IMG/VR virus record: IMGVR_UViG_3300042881_003336
Location: 1 to 21,572 of that record
Source: a virus
Direction: 5' to 3' (one strand)
Length of the DNA stretch: 21,572 nt
The notes beneath the pieces are model-generated. The model had not been told where the DNA came from, made no database searches, and worked only from the letters and a program-made list of their open reading frames with translations. Shown one piece after another: positions 1 through 9,265 of the stretch (position 1 is the stretch's first letter; each line of letters starts with the position of its first letter). The position numbers were made by a program, and so were the translations under genes.

Positions 1-382
1 TGTAAATCTTTTAACTGATTTAGATTTCAATCCAAATACTGAATTATTCGGTATTACTGATGTAACTATTGCAGGTAGAGCAGATGCTTCAGAAAACAAA
101 GTTTACATTAAACCAACTTGGTTACATAATGAGCAATTCACTATTACTGGTTTAGCAAGTGCAAACTTGAAACTTTATGTAAATGGTGTTGCAAATGCTA
201 TTGTAGGAGCTACTACATTTAATACAAGCACAAAAGAATACGCAATTACACCAACTGCTACATTGGTAGCTGCTGATGTTGTTCTTGTTGAACTTTACGA
301 TGCTGCTAATGCTGTTGCTTGTGCGCAAGTAGGAAACAAGTTTTATAGAGGAACTACTGGTAATGTTGTTACAGTAGCATAA
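1..382 (+). CDS. phage structural protein, C-terminal part (major tail protein candidate)
   Basis: The reading frame is open from position 2 to the TAA at 380-382, giving about 126 C-terminal residues of a gene that starts outside the window. An in-frame TTG at 167 is not the likely start, because the open frame upstream has the same composition. The visible protein is rich in Ala, Val, Thr and Asn and looks like a beta-rich, Ig-like fold, ending in YRGTTGNVVTVA. It lies just upstream of the small genes that precede the tape measure gene, and a strong terminator follows it directly. That position and an isolated terminator fit a highly expressed structural protein such as the major tail protein. 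This assignment is inferred from context; no diagnostic motif is visible and a capsid-decoration protein is possible. Confidence 0.6.
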   Translation, partial: VNLLTDLDFNPNTELFGITDVTIAGRADASENKVYIKPTWLHNEQFTITGLASANLKLYVNGVANAIVGATTFNTSTKEYAITPTATLVAADVVLVELYDAANAVACAQVGNKFYRGTTGNVVTVA

Positions 383-399
383 TTGTAAAATTATTATTT

Positions 400-434
400 A
401 AACACGCATAATTAACTTTATGCGTGTTTTTTAT
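400..434 (+). terminator. intrinsic terminator after the first structural gene
   Basis: A perfect 12-bp stem (400-411 pairing with 418-429) with a 6-nt loop TTAACT is followed by a run of T. It starts 17 nt after the stop of the upstream gene. It would separate that gene's transcript from the following tail genes. Confidence 0.85.
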
Positions 435-435
435 T

Positions 436-443
436 TATATTTG
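436..443 (+). promoter_or_regulatory. -7-like promoter box TATATTTG
   Basis: The sequence matches the Bacteroidota -7 consensus TAnnTTTG. It lies between the terminator and the ATG at 470, giving a predicted leader of about 20 nt. No clear TTG -33 element lies 17-23 nt upstream, so this is tentative. Confidence 0.4.
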
Positions 444-469
444 TATGATTAATAATTAAATTGTAAATT

Positions 470-787
470 ATGAAAATTTTTAATGTTGAAATTAATGGTA
501 TAGATGCAGAATGGTTCTGTAATCTTACTAAAGAACAAAAATATGATTGGATTTTAAAAAATACAAATCAAACAAATGATATTCTAATTAATGAATTTTT
601 AAATAGAACATTAGATCCGAACAAAAAAGAATACTGTGTAGAGTGCAGAGGAAATAAACAAAAAGTATCAATAGCTAAAATAGTAGAAAATGGGAATATC
701 AGCAGCGGAAATGAGCAGACGATTGAAACCGTTATTGAATCAAACGAAACTAGAACAGTTAGTAGAAGTAGAAATAAGAAAAAATGA
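470..787 (+). CDS. hypothetical phage protein, pre-tape-measure region
   Basis: This 105-aa protein is not recognised. It has an acidic, aromatic N-terminal half with W15 and W27, a CVEC pair at residues 56-59 and a polar C-terminal tail ending in basic residues (SRSRNKKK). It is the first gene after the terminator and the TATATTTG box, so it may lead the tail-assembly transcript. Its last 98 nt overlap the next gene in another frame, which is long for this compact genome. Position suggests a small head-tail or tail-assembly factor, but nothing in the sequence proves a role. Confidence 0.6.
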   Translation: MKIFNVEINGIDAEWFCNLTKEQKYDWILKNTNQTNDILINEFLNRTLDPNKKEYCVECRGNKQKVSIAKIVENGNISSGNEQTIETVIESNETRTVSRSRNKKK

Positions 788-1142
788 AAAGGATTTAATT
801 GAATATAAGAAAGGTGATTATCTTATAGGAGATATTTATGGAGATGGCAGTAGAGTTCCATATAAAAATGATGAATATGCCACTTATAAATATTTTAAAA
901 ATCCATTAGCAGGTGGAGAAACAGATTTAATAAATACAGGAGCTTTTATTAATTCATTTTTTTTACAAAAACCAATTAAAAATAAATATATTTTTGGAGC
1001 AAAAGATTATAAAGTGCCAATGCTAAAGAAAAAATATACTGCTGGTATTTTTAGTTTAAATGAAGCAAAGTTTAATAGGTTCTTAGATGGATATGTAATA
1101 GAAGATTTTAGAAAGGTTTTAAAGAAACAACTTGGACAATAA
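690..1142 (+). CDS. putative tail-completion or virion morphogenesis protein
   Basis: This is a 150-aa basic protein. An in-frame TAG at 684-686 means the start cannot lie upstream of the ATG at 690, so the 98-nt overlap with the previous gene is real unless a later start (M8) is used. The centre contains an L-I-N-T-G-A-F-I-N-S-F-F stretch (residues 80-91). It resembles the D-T-G-x-F-x-x-S-F pattern I associate with Bacteroidota phage proteins encoded between the head genes and the tape measure. The C-terminus is Lys-rich. It abuts the next gene, whose ATG directly follows its TAA. A neck or tail-completion role is inferred from this weak motif and from gene order. Confidence 0.6.
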   Translation: MGISAAEMSRRLKPLLNQTKLEQLVEVEIRKNEKDLIEYKKGDYLIGDIYGDGSRVPYKNDEYATYKYFKNPLAGGETDLINTGAFINSFFLQKPIKNKYIFGAKDYKVPMLKKKYTAGIFSLNEAKFNRFLDGYVIEDFRKVLKKQLGQ

Positions 1143-1733
1143 ATGGCAAAGTATAACTCAATAGAAAACATACCAGCAAAACTGTTCTTTGACGTTTTAA
1201 ACACAAAAGATTATAGTTTATTGCAACCTGATAATGAAAATGAAGATTTAGAAGCGGTTTTTATTGTAATTTATGATGATTTTTTTATTAAGTCAGACAA
1301 TCCCGAAGCAAAAAGATATTTAAACATAACTACTAATATTGCTTTTTTAGAATATAAACTAGCGACAATTAAGCAAGTAATGGAATTTGCTTATTTTGCA
1401 CACTTAACAAAAGAGATGCGAGATAAGTTATTAAAAGCATTAGAAGTTGGTTGTGAAATATATATTGATAAAGATACAGATTTTACAGAAGAAGTTAAAA
1501 GAGTAATGCAAGTTGAAACAGGTATTATTGAAAATGATTTAACTATGGAAAAGTTAGAGTTAGATTCAATGGTAAAAAATAGTTCTCAAAAAGCATTTGA
1601 TTTTTACGATAATATTGTTTCTTTAAGTAATGTTCATGAAAGAAATATAGACGAAACATTAACATTAGCTATGTATATAGCTTTAGATAAAAGTGCAAAA
1701 CAAAAAATAAAAAAACAAAACAATGGCAAATGA
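1143..1733 (+). CDS. conserved phage protein before tape measure (tail assembly chaperone candidate)
   Basis: A 196-aa, mostly alpha-helical, acidic protein starting MAKYNSIENIPAK, whose ATG directly follows the preceding stop. It has no catalytic motif. It contains the stretch YDDFFIKSDNPEAKRYL (residues 44-60), which I recall from conserved proteins at this position in flavobacterial phages. Its last 11 nt overlap the tape measure start. Siphoviruses usually encode tail assembly chaperones here, so that role is likely by position. A run of A (A AAA AAA in frame, near 1709) is a possible slippery site. However, the -1 frame ends within about 10 codons and does not fuse to the tape measure. 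Confidence 0.65.
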   Translation: MAKYNSIENIPAKLFFDVLNTKDYSLLQPDNENEDLEAVFIVIYDDFFIKSDNPEAKRYLNITTNIAFLEYKLATIKQVMEFAYFAHLTKEMRDKLLKALEVGCEIYIDKDTDFTEEVKRVMQVETGIIENDLTMEKLELDSMVKNSSQKAFDFYDNIVSLSNVHERNIDETLTLAMYIALDKSAKQKIKKQNNGK

Positions 1734-4700
1734 TGGTTTTATAGAGTTTTTAAGTCCTAATGCATTATCGGAATTAAAACAAGCTGAAACTTTAATTAAT
1801 AGTTTGGCAAGTAGCATTGAAAAAATAAATAAATTTAAAGCACCAACTTCTCCAAGTGGAGCTGATAATGCTGCAAAGCAAATGGCTGCTGATTTAAAAG
1901 CACAAGAACAAGCTATTAAAAATACTACTACTGCATTAATTCAAGAAGAAAAAGTAAAGCAACAGGTTATTTCTACTGAAATAAAACAATCTAACGCTAT
2001 AAAAGCCAATATAGCAGCAAGAGAAGCAGAAAGAAAAGCTACTTTAGCACAACAACAAGCACAAGAAAAAGCCGCTAAAACAGCAGAACGTGAAGCATTA
2101 GCAAACGAAAAGTTAAACTCTGCTTACAATCAATTAAACGCTGCAAGAGCAAGAGCAAAGAATGTATTAAGAGATTTAATTGCAAGTGAAAGTGCATCAA
2201 ATGCTGAAATAAGAAAGGCTCAAAGAGAATTTGATGTATTAGATCAAAAAGTTAGAAAAGCTGATAAAGCAGTAGGTGATTTCTCAAAAAGTGTTGGAAA
2301 TTACAAAGGAGCATTATCAGGAATAGGAAATTTAATGGGTGCTTTTGGTATATCAACTGGACTTTATTTAGCTGCTGATTTAGTTAAAAATATATTTGAA
2401 ACTACAAAACAAATACAGTCGTTAGATTTAGCGTTAAGAATGGTTAGTGGTTCACAAAATGAATTTGCAACTAATCAAGTTTTTTTATCTAACCTTGCTG
2501 AACAATATGGTATAGAAATTCAAGGACTTACTAAAAACTTTACTGAATTTTGGGTTGCATCTAAAGGAAAGTTAGAAGCAGAACAAATAAAAGCAATATT
2601 TACAAGCATTTCTAAATCGGTTGCTGTAATGGGATTATCTGTTGAACAACAAGATAGTGCTTTCCTTGCTTTGCAACAAATGATGAGTAAGGGTACTGTT
2701 CAAGCTGAAGAATTGAAAAAACAATTGGGTAACGCATTACCTGGTGCTGTTAAAGCCGCTACAATGGCTTATCAAGCATTACACCCTGAATTAAAAGTAA
2801 CTGAAAAGTTATTTATGGAACAAATGAAAGCGGGTAAAATATTATCTGCTGAATTGTTACCTGAATTAGCTAAAGCATACGAAAAACTTTATGGAATTGA
2901 AAATGTAAATAGAGCTGAAACATTAGCTGCTGCTCAAAACAGACTTTCAAATAGTTGGACTAAAATGATTCGTAATATAAACGAAAGCGATAATAACGGT
3001 TTAACTATGTTTTTTACAACTTTATTAGATTATTTACAAAAATCTATTAAAGGAGTTGATTATCTAGCTTCTTCATTAAATCAATTATCAAAAAATAGAA
3101 GATCAGAATCACAAGAAGAAGGTATAAAATTATGGTCAGTAGAAGATGTAAAAAAATTAAATAAAGAAGAATTAGACGATGTTATATCTGATATTAAATT
3201 TAGAATCACAAAAGGTGTAAATGAATTAAATGAATTAAATAAATCATCAGGTTGGTTAATGGATGTTTTTTCAGCGCATCTTCGTTCAAAAAATATTTTA
3301 AAATGGACTGAATATTTAGGACAGGCTGAAGGAGAATATAAAGCAATTAAAAAAATTATAGACGAAATAAATAAACCAAATGTTGTTGCGCCGCCTGTTA
3401 AAAAAACAAAAACTAAAGAAGAATTAGAAGAAGAAAAAAAAGCTGCTAAATTATTAGAAGAACAAAGAAAACAACAATACGAATTAGATATATCTAATAT
3501 TAAAAGAGAAATAGAAAGAGCTAAAGATAAATTTAATATAGTAGAAGAATTAAATAAACAAGAATTAGGTTATTTTCAAAATGGTGTTGCTAAAAAAATG
3601 AAATTATCAATGGATTTAGCAATACTTGAAATAAAGTTAGCTCAAAAAGTTGCTGATGAAAAGAAAAGATTAGCTAAAGGAAATAAAGCATTAGGTATTT
3701 CTCCAACTATTGGTGGCGATGTGATTGCAGAAAACGAATACGCAACACAATCAGTTAATATTGCTGAAAATTTCACAAATAGAATGGATAAAATCAATAA
3801 AGATTATTTCAAGTCTATGGCAGAATCTGTGCCTAAAGATTGGAGTTCTAAAACTCCTACAATGTGGACACCTGAACAAATAAAACAAGCAGAAGAAGAT
3901 GCTAAAAAAATAGCCGAAATACAAAAAAGATTACAAGACGAATTTAGAAACTATATTCAAAGTTTTGGACAAGAGTTTTTTAGTAATGCTGGTTTTGGAG
4001 AAACATTTGATTTCTTTTTAAGAATGGATCAAGATGGCAAAACAATGTTTGATAAACTTGGAGAATTAGCTGATGGTTCTGTTGAAAAGTTTGCTGCTAC
4101 ATTCCAAGCAATATCAGAAAGCGCACAAGAAATGTATAACTTTATATCTCAAGCATCACAGGCTAATTTTGATGCAGAATACGAAAGATTAGAACAACAA
4201 AAAGAAGTAGCTTTAATGTTTGCTGGAGATAGTGCAGCAGCAAAAGAAGAAATAGAAAGACAATATGAAGAAAAAAGAAAACAAATAGCAAGACGAGAAG
4301 CAAAAGCTAAAAAAGAACAAGCAATAATGAATATTGCTATTGATACTGCACAAGCAATTATTGGTTTGTGGGTTAGTCCAGGATTTCCAGCGGCAATACC
4401 TTTATCTGTTGCAGTAGGAGCATTAGGAGCTGCTCAAATTGCTATGGTTTCAGCACAACAAATTCCTCAATATTGGAAAGGTACTGATAATGCAGATGGT
4501 GGTTTAGCATGGACACAAGAAAAAGGTCGTGAGATTATTACAGATAGTCAAGGTAGAGTTAAATCATTAGGTAGTGATAAAGGTGCTGAATTAACAATGC
4601 TTTCTAAAGGAGATAAAGTATTTACTGCTGAAAAATCTGCTATGATGTTTGATAATGGTTTAAATAGTATGTTATTAAAAAATGGTATAGTTATGCCTAA

Positions 4701-4887
4701 AGTTGAAGTTTCTATGGATGCTGAAAAAATAACAAATGAAATAAAATCTTTAGCTAATACAATATCTAATAATGAAACAATACAAGTAGTTAGTGATGGA
4801 GTTGATATTATAATGAAATTAAAACGTAAAAACGAAATAGTTGAACGTACAAATAAAAGAATTGATTTTAAAGGAAAAAGCGTATAA
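1723..4887 (+). CDS. phage tail tape measure protein
   Basis: This 1054-aa protein sets tail length and occupies the tail lumen before DNA ejection. Residues about 55-190 are Ala/Gln/Glu/Lys-rich coiled coil. Residues about 225-350 match the tape-measure N-terminal domain, with the hallmark S-K-G-x-V-Q-A-E-E-L-K-K-Q-L-G-N-A-L-P-G-A near residues 320-340. Long charged coiled coils follow at about 555-650 and 810-865. A hydrophobic stretch at about 866-912 (QAIIGLWV, then an Ala-rich segment up to QQIPQYWKG) is typical of tape measure C-termini, as is the following segment containing EKGREIITD. If the usual 1.5 A per residue holds, the tail would be roughly 150-160 nm; this is an inference. The stop overlaps the next ATG as TAATG. 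Confidence 0.95.
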   Translation: MANDGFIEFLSPNALSELKQAETLINSLASSIEKINKFKAPTSPSGADNAAKQMAADLKAQEQAIKNTTTALIQEEKVKQQVISTEIKQSNAIKANIAAREAERKATLAQQQAQEKAAKTAEREALANEKLNSAYNQLNAARARAKNVLRDLIASESASNAEIRKAQREFDVLDQKVRKADKAVGDFSKSVGNYKGALSGIGNLMGAFGISTGLYLAADLVKNIFETTKQIQSLDLALRMVSGSQNEFATNQVFLSNLAEQYGIEIQGLTKNFTEFWVASKGKLEAEQIKAIFTSISKSVAVMGLSVEQQDSAFLALQQMMSKGTVQAEELKKQLGNALPGAVKAATMAYQALHPELKVTEKLFMEQMKAGKILSAELLPELAKAYEKLYGIENVNRAETLAAAQNRLSNSWTKMIRNINESDNNGLTMFFTTLLDYLQKSIKGVDYLASSLNQLSKNRRSESQEEGIKLWSVEDVKKLNKEELDDVISDIKFRITKGVNELNELNKSSGWLMDVFSAHLRSKNILKWTEYLGQAEGEYKAIKKIIDEINKPNVVAPPVKKTKTKEELEEEKKAAKLLEEQRKQQYELDISNIKREIERAKDKFNIVEELNKQELGYFQNGVAKKMKLSMDLAILEIKLAQKVADEKKRLAKGNKALGISPTIGGDVIAENEYATQSVNIAENFTNRMDKINKDYFKSMAESVPKDWSSKTPTMWTPEQIKQAEEDAKKIAEIQKRLQDEFRNYIQSFGQEFFSNAGFGETFDFFLRMDQDGKTMFDKLGELADGSVEKFAATFQAISESAQEMYNFISQASQANFDAEYERLEQQKEVALMFAGDSAAAKEEIERQYEEKRKQIARREAKAKKEQAIMNIAIDTAQAIIGLWVSPGFPAAIPLSVAVGALGAAQIAMVSAQQIPQYWKGTDNADGGLAWTQEKGREIITDSQGRVKSLGSDKGAELTMLSKGDKVFTAEKSAMMFDNGLNSMLLKNGIVMPKVEVSMDAEKITNEIKSLANTISNNETIQVVSDGVDIIMKLKRKNEIVERTNKRIDFKGKSV

Positions 4888-7553
4888 TGAATAATCCATT
4901 AGATACTAATAGTTTTAAACATTACTTAATATTTACTTCATTAGGTAAAACGGACTTGTACGAAATAGCAGAACCTGTTGGTTTTGATGCAGCTAATTTT
5001 GTAAAAGAACAAGAAGGCAAAAGATATGCAAGGACAAGAGAATATGGAGCAATAGACAAACTTACTTTTGTAGATTGCGAAACAAAAGACACAGGAGTTG
5101 AGCAAGTAATAAATCCACAAGGAGATGTTTCTACACTATTAAATCATGGGCTACAATGGTTGTTGCCAATTTATAATGATTTTGGATTTGAAGCTAAAGT
5201 AGAGTATATTTTAGAAAAGAATGGAGTACAGTTTAGTGCTGGAGTATTAGATTTTACAGAAAAAGATTTAACAGATGGATATACTTATATAAGTTGCAAA
5301 CTAATTCAAAAAAATAAAGTTGCTAATTTTAAAAGACGATTTGATGGCAAGTTTAATTTATTTGGAACTAAAAATGCTTTACAACAAGATATTACACCTA
5401 TTTCACATCAAGACATTGTATTAAAAGGATTGTTAATTGAAAGAAATAGTACTTGGGATAGTCCTGGAATTATGAATCAAAGTACGTATGCTTTTGCTGT
5501 TTTAGGTACAGATACACGAAATTATAGATGGAATAACTGCAAAAATATTATAAAATCAGGAATTAATAATACATTAACATTTTTAGCTGATTTTGTTGAT
5601 CCAGGCGATGTAAATCCTTCTGATTTTAAATATTTAAAAGCTACAAAAGAATTTTTTGATGTAGAAGTAAAAATATCTAACTTTTCTTGGTTTCAAGATG
5701 TTTTTACGATAGGTGGTGGTGATGGATATGTAGAAAATAGTTTTATTATTTCTTGGGGGGTTACTGCTACTGATCCTATTGGTTCTATAACTGTATTTTT
5801 TAATAGTTTAACAGATGGAGATAGTATAACAAATACAATAAACCAAACTTTCAATATACCTTATATCCCAGCAGGTGCATATTTGTTTATTTATATGCAC
5901 TCAAGGTGTCGTCAATCAAGTGATTTAGGTGGAGAGATAAGATGTGACAACTTAGTAGCTAAATACGATATAGATATTATATTAAATGAAAAAAGTATTG
6001 ATAGAGTTGTTACGGCTTCTTGGTGGATTGATTTAATAAAACAAACGTCTTTATATTCTTGTGGAATTGAAGTTGAAGCTCCTTTATTTGAAATAAACGG
6101 AGAATTTCATGATAATATGGTTTTCAATAGAGCTATGATTTCAAATAAAGTAGATAATTTTAATGTTACACCAAAAATAGCTTTTGAAACAATAGAAGAA
6201 ATTAATTGCGATTATGAAGTTGATGAAGATAAAATATTTATTGGTAGTCAAAATGATTTTTATACTAACAATGAAATTGGTGTTTTTGAAATATTAGCAG
6301 ATGATAGTTTTATGATTTCAGAAAATGACAGATGCCAAATAAATAGAATTTCTTATAAATACAAAACATTTGAGCAAGATAGATTAACTACTGATACAAA
6401 TATTTCAATACATACTGAAGCAGAATTTAATATACAAAATGAGAGTGTAGAAAATGTAAAAGAAATATTAATTGAACAAGTAAGAGATCAACTTTCAATA
6501 CAAAAAATAATTGATTTAGAAATTGATACTCCAACAACTTCTACTGATGAAGATGATAAAATATATATGACTGAAGTTGTAGATTTACCTGATGGCTCTT
6601 ATAATCAATTTGGAATTGTTTTATTAATGCGTTTAGTTGAAGGTAAATTAGAAATACTTAATACAACCTCAGAAGGAGATCCAGGGCAAATATTTGCTTG
6701 GACTTCATTAGGAATTAATGTAGGAAGTACATTTTCAATAATAGATGGAGTAAATGTAGGTAATTATACTGTATTTTCTTTAACTTCTTTTGTGCTTACT
6801 TTAACTCCTAATCCTGGAACAATAGCTTCTTTTAGTGGAGATGGTTTTATTTCAATAAAATATTTTTATCAAAATATATTATATATTTCAAGAACAGATG
6901 AAGATTTTATATCTAATCCATTAAAAATTCAAAACGTAGCTTATTCTATAAAAAGAAACTTAGAGAGATATGGAAGTTATTTAAAAAGTTGCTTATTATA
7001 TTCTAAAAAAGACATAATCAATACTTATTTTAAATCAAACGGTGCATTTTCAAGTCAATTAAATTCTGAAGCATTACCATTAGTGGAAAATGCAACAATT
7101 ACATATAATAGTTTACCTAATCCATTAATAACACCAAAAGTATATAATATTACAACCGTAGCCGAATTTCAAGATGTACTTGATTACATGGAAGCATATA
7201 AAACAAATAGAGGATTTATTCGTTGTTTAGATAGTAATGGTAGAGTATTAAAAGGTTATGTTCAAAAGTTAGACCATTTATGGCAAGAGAATAAACTTAA
7301 ATTAGTTTTAGAAGAAAAGTTTGAAACTCAATATCTAATACTTACATACAATAATGGAATATTAACTGTTAATGATGCGCAATACAATTTAGGTGGTATT
7401 GAAAACTGGTGGAGATTTGATAACGACCTAATAAAACTGTATGACGAAAAAAACAGACCTTTATCTAATTATTATAAATATAATTTAGTAAATTTGAACG
7501 GTTTTACTTTTGAAAGTAAAGAAGAACTATTAATAGCTTTATTAGCGTTGTGA
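4887..7553 (+). CDS. large tail-tip or baseplate-type protein
   Basis: An 888-aa protein translated directly after the tape measure gene (TAATG junction). In siphoviruses this slot encodes the distal tail and tail-associated proteins. The N-terminal 160 residues are a mixed beta domain with a small cysteine-containing motif (FVDCETKD near residue 61). The middle contains beta-rich segments with many aromatic and Asn residues. The C-terminal part has helices (EFQDVLDYMEAYKTNRGF near residue 760) and closes with a segment containing EELLIALLAL. I recognise no peptidase or glycosidase motif. It resembles long conserved tail proteins of Bacteroidota phages, and a role in the tail tip or baseplate is inferred from position and size. 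Host recognition or a Dit/Tal equivalent are both possible. Confidence 0.7.
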   Translation: MNNPLDTNSFKHYLIFTSLGKTDLYEIAEPVGFDAANFVKEQEGKRYARTREYGAIDKLTFVDCETKDTGVEQVINPQGDVSTLLNHGLQWLLPIYNDFGFEAKVEYILEKNGVQFSAGVLDFTEKDLTDGYTYISCKLIQKNKVANFKRRFDGKFNLFGTKNALQQDITPISHQDIVLKGLLIERNSTWDSPGIMNQSTYAFAVLGTDTRNYRWNNCKNIIKSGINNTLTFLADFVDPGDVNPSDFKYLKATKEFFDVEVKISNFSWFQDVFTIGGGDGYVENSFIISWGVTATDPIGSITVFFNSLTDGDSITNTINQTFNIPYIPAGAYLFIYMHSRCRQSSDLGGEIRCDNLVAKYDIDIILNEKSIDRVVTASWWIDLIKQTSLYSCGIEVEAPLFEINGEFHDNMVFNRAMISNKVDNFNVTPKIAFETIEEINCDYEVDEDKIFIGSQNDFYTNNEIGVFEILADDSFMISENDRCQINRISYKYKTFEQDRLTTDTNISIHTEAEFNIQNESVENVKEILIEQVRDQLSIQKIIDLEIDTPTTSTDEDDKIYMTEVVDLPDGSYNQFGIVLLMRLVEGKLEILNTTSEGDPGQIFAWTSLGINVGSTFSIIDGVNVGNYTVFSLTSFVLTLTPNPGTIASFSGDGFISIKYFYQNILYISRTDEDFISNPLKIQNVAYSIKRNLERYGSYLKSCLLYSKKDIINTYFKSNGAFSSQLNSEALPLVENATITYNSLPNPLITPKVYNITTVAEFQDVLDYMEAYKTNRGFIRCLDSNGRVLKGYVQKLDHLWQENKLKLVLEEKFETQYLILTYNNGILTVNDAQYNLGGIENWWRFDNDLIKLYDEKNRPLSNYYKYNLVNLNGFTFESKEELLIALLAL

Positions 7554-7568
7554 TAACGCAGATATAAA

Positions 7569-8420
7569 ATGACAGACCAATCCTTTATAAGACTATATAA
7601 GAACGACTTAGCACTTGCTAAAAAAAGCGATGATCCTAATATCGCAAAGTTGTTATATGGTGGATTTATAATTCAAAAACCAAATGAAACTTTTTTACAA
7701 ATTAGTTCAGGAGATATTAATATTACTTTTGTTGGTGGAATTAAAGTTGATTTAATTGATTCTTGTGGAAATGTAAAAAAAAATATTGATGATAATTTCT
7801 ATTATGAAAATGTTGTTGATTCAAATGGAGTTAGTCAAATAGCTTTTGAATTTGGATTAATAGGAACAGATTTTTTTAATACATCTTTACATTTAAAAAT
7901 TACTGATTTAATTAATAATAATATTTGGTATTCAAATAGTTTTTTAGTTACTTACTTAAATTCAGATATATCAACACGTTTTGATTATTTTAACAGAAGT
8001 AAGTTATATAACATTAGTTACGATTTATTGCCTTATACTCAATCTATACGCTTTGCAAACTGTTATGATGATAGTCCAGCAAATAAAGAAGAAGCAAAAC
8101 AATATATAACATCACAAGGATTAGAATTAAATTATAGACAAATAACTACTTTTAAAAGAAAGTATGTTATTGAATCTTTAGATTATGCTATCAATGACAG
8201 GTTATATGCTTTAAAAAATCATCAACAAGTTTATTGTAACGGACAAAAAGTTACTATATCAGAATATAAAGTTGATGAACGAAAAGGCGATACAAACTTT
8301 TTATCGGCAGAATTTTTAATAAATCCACAAGGAGAGAAATTTAATTTTCAAAATCAATTATTAGAAAAATTAACATTAATTAATAAAGTTCCATTAGGAT
8401 TTTATACTGCACAATTATAA
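7569..8420 (+). CDS. conserved phage tail protein, function unknown
   Basis: A 283-aa protein that starts 15 nt after the tail-tip gene. The first 135 residues are predicted beta-strand-rich, with alternating hydrophobic residues and an IDSCGNVKK stretch near residue 83. The second half has aromatic-rich segments and a basic TTFKRKYVIESLDYAIND stretch. No enzyme motif is visible. It lies between the tail-tip protein and the Ig-like and collar proteins, so a baseplate-periphery or fibre-connector role is likely by position. I do not recognise a named family. Confidence 0.65.
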   Translation: MTDQSFIRLYKNDLALAKKSDDPNIAKLLYGGFIIQKPNETFLQISSGDINITFVGGIKVDLIDSCGNVKKNIDDNFYYENVVDSNGVSQIAFEFGLIGTDFFNTSLHLKITDLINNNIWYSNSFLVTYLNSDISTRFDYFNRSKLYNISYDLLPYTQSIRFANCYDDSPANKEEAKQYITSQGLELNYRQITTFKRKYVIESLDYAINDRLYALKNHQQVYCNGQKVTISEYKVDERKGDTNFLSAEFLINPQGEKFNFQNQLLEKLTLINKVPLGFYTAQL

Positions 8421-8421
8421 T

Positions 8422-8748
8422 ATGAACTTTCCAAACGAAATAATAGGTACATTCAATAGAAATATTACTTTAGGAACAGGTTTATTAACTGTTTATAAGG
8501 ACAATACATTATTTTTAACTTTTAATGAAAATGACATTGAAGTTGAAGATAATGTATTTACTATTGATGTATCTAATTTATTTCCTAATAATGGAGAATA
8601 TTATATTAACTTTACAGCAGGATTATTTTCAAGTACTTTATTTGGTGAAGTTTATCCAGGAATATACAACACAACAGATTGGACATTTACAATAGGAATA
8701 GCAGATTTTAATTCTTTAGATTTTAATAATTTGGATTTTAATACATAA
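8422..8748 (+). CDS. small Ig-like tail protein (SbsA-type fold candidate)
   Basis: A 108-aa protein encoded one base after the previous stop. It reads like one Ig-like domain of the SbsA type: F-N-R-N-I-x-L-G-T-G at residues 11-20, then D-N-T-L-F-L-T-F at 27-34, a central D-V-S-N-L-F-P motif, and Y-Y-I-N-F-T-A-G followed by W-T-F-T-I. It has no cysteines and is rich in Phe, Asn and Thr. Two near-identical short blocks (FNSLDF, NNLDF) end the protein. Such single Ig-like domains decorate phage tails and often bind carbohydrate or cell surfaces. The fold assignment is pattern-based and the role is inferred from its place in the fibre operon. Confidence 0.6.
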   Translation: MNFPNEIIGTFNRNITLGTGLLTVYKDNTLFLTFNENDIEVEDNVFTIDVSNLFPNNGEYYINFTAGLFSSTLFGEVYPGIYNTTDWTFTIGIADFNSLDFNNLDFNT

Positions 8749-8752
8749 TAAT

Positions 8753-9265
8753 ATGACAAATACACAAATAACAGCATTAATAACCGCAATACAAGATGGT
8801 GGTTTAAATACAGCATTAGAAGTTAGAACTGTTTTAACAGCTATTAAAAATGCTTGTGTTTTGCCAAATGAAGTTAAATGGATTAAATTGCAAAATTCAG
8901 ATATAGCTACTTATTTTGAAACTACTGGTGAAACAGCAGGATTAGGTCTTTCAGGTGGATTATATGAAGGTTGGGCAATTTGTAATGGAAATAATGAAAC
9001 TACTAATGATAATGGTAAAGTTTCTATTGCTTATGGTACTGATTATTTGACTTTAGGTGCAACAGGTGGTAGTAAAGATGCTATTTTAGTTGAACATAGC
9101 CACGATGTTATTATAAACGGTGAAGGTAGTGGATCAGGGAATATAAGTTTTAATGATGGAACTGGAACTCCTCATACTTATACAACAAGCACAGAAGGAG
9201 AAAGTGGTGTTAATAAAAATTTACAACCTTATGTTGTTGAGTTAAAAATACAAAGAATAGCGTAA
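8753..9265 (+). CDS. tail collar-domain fibre protein
   Basis: A 170-aa protein with features of the phage tail collar family: GWAICNGN at residues 73-80 (the usual G-W-x-x-C-D/N-G motif), a GATGGSKDA segment near 102-110, HSH at 115-117 and the terminal N-L-Q-P-Y-V-V-E-L-K-I-Q-R-I block. In this family the histidine pair usually helps to bind metal in a trimeric fibre. The N-terminal 60 residues are helical with the repeated A-L-I-T-A-I type, and may attach to the tail. The stop overlaps the ATG of the large fibre gene (TAATG), which suggests coupled translation. It is likely a short tail fibre or tip protein. Confidence 0.8.
   Translation: MTNTQITALITAIQDGGLNTALEVRTVLTAIKNACVLPNEVKWIKLQNSDIATYFETTGETAGLGLSGGLYEGWAICNGNNETTNDNGKVSIAYGTDYLTLGATGGSKDAILVEHSHDVIINGEGSGSGNISFNDGTGTPHTYTTSTEGESGVNKNLQPYVVELKIQRIA

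Noticed and set aside
1700-1740. Programmed -1 frameshift at the A-rich run before the tape measure gene
   Set aside because: An A AAA AAA site is in frame, but the -1 frame meets a stop within about 10 codons and does not lead to a second domain. The tape measure has its own ATG in the +1 frame.
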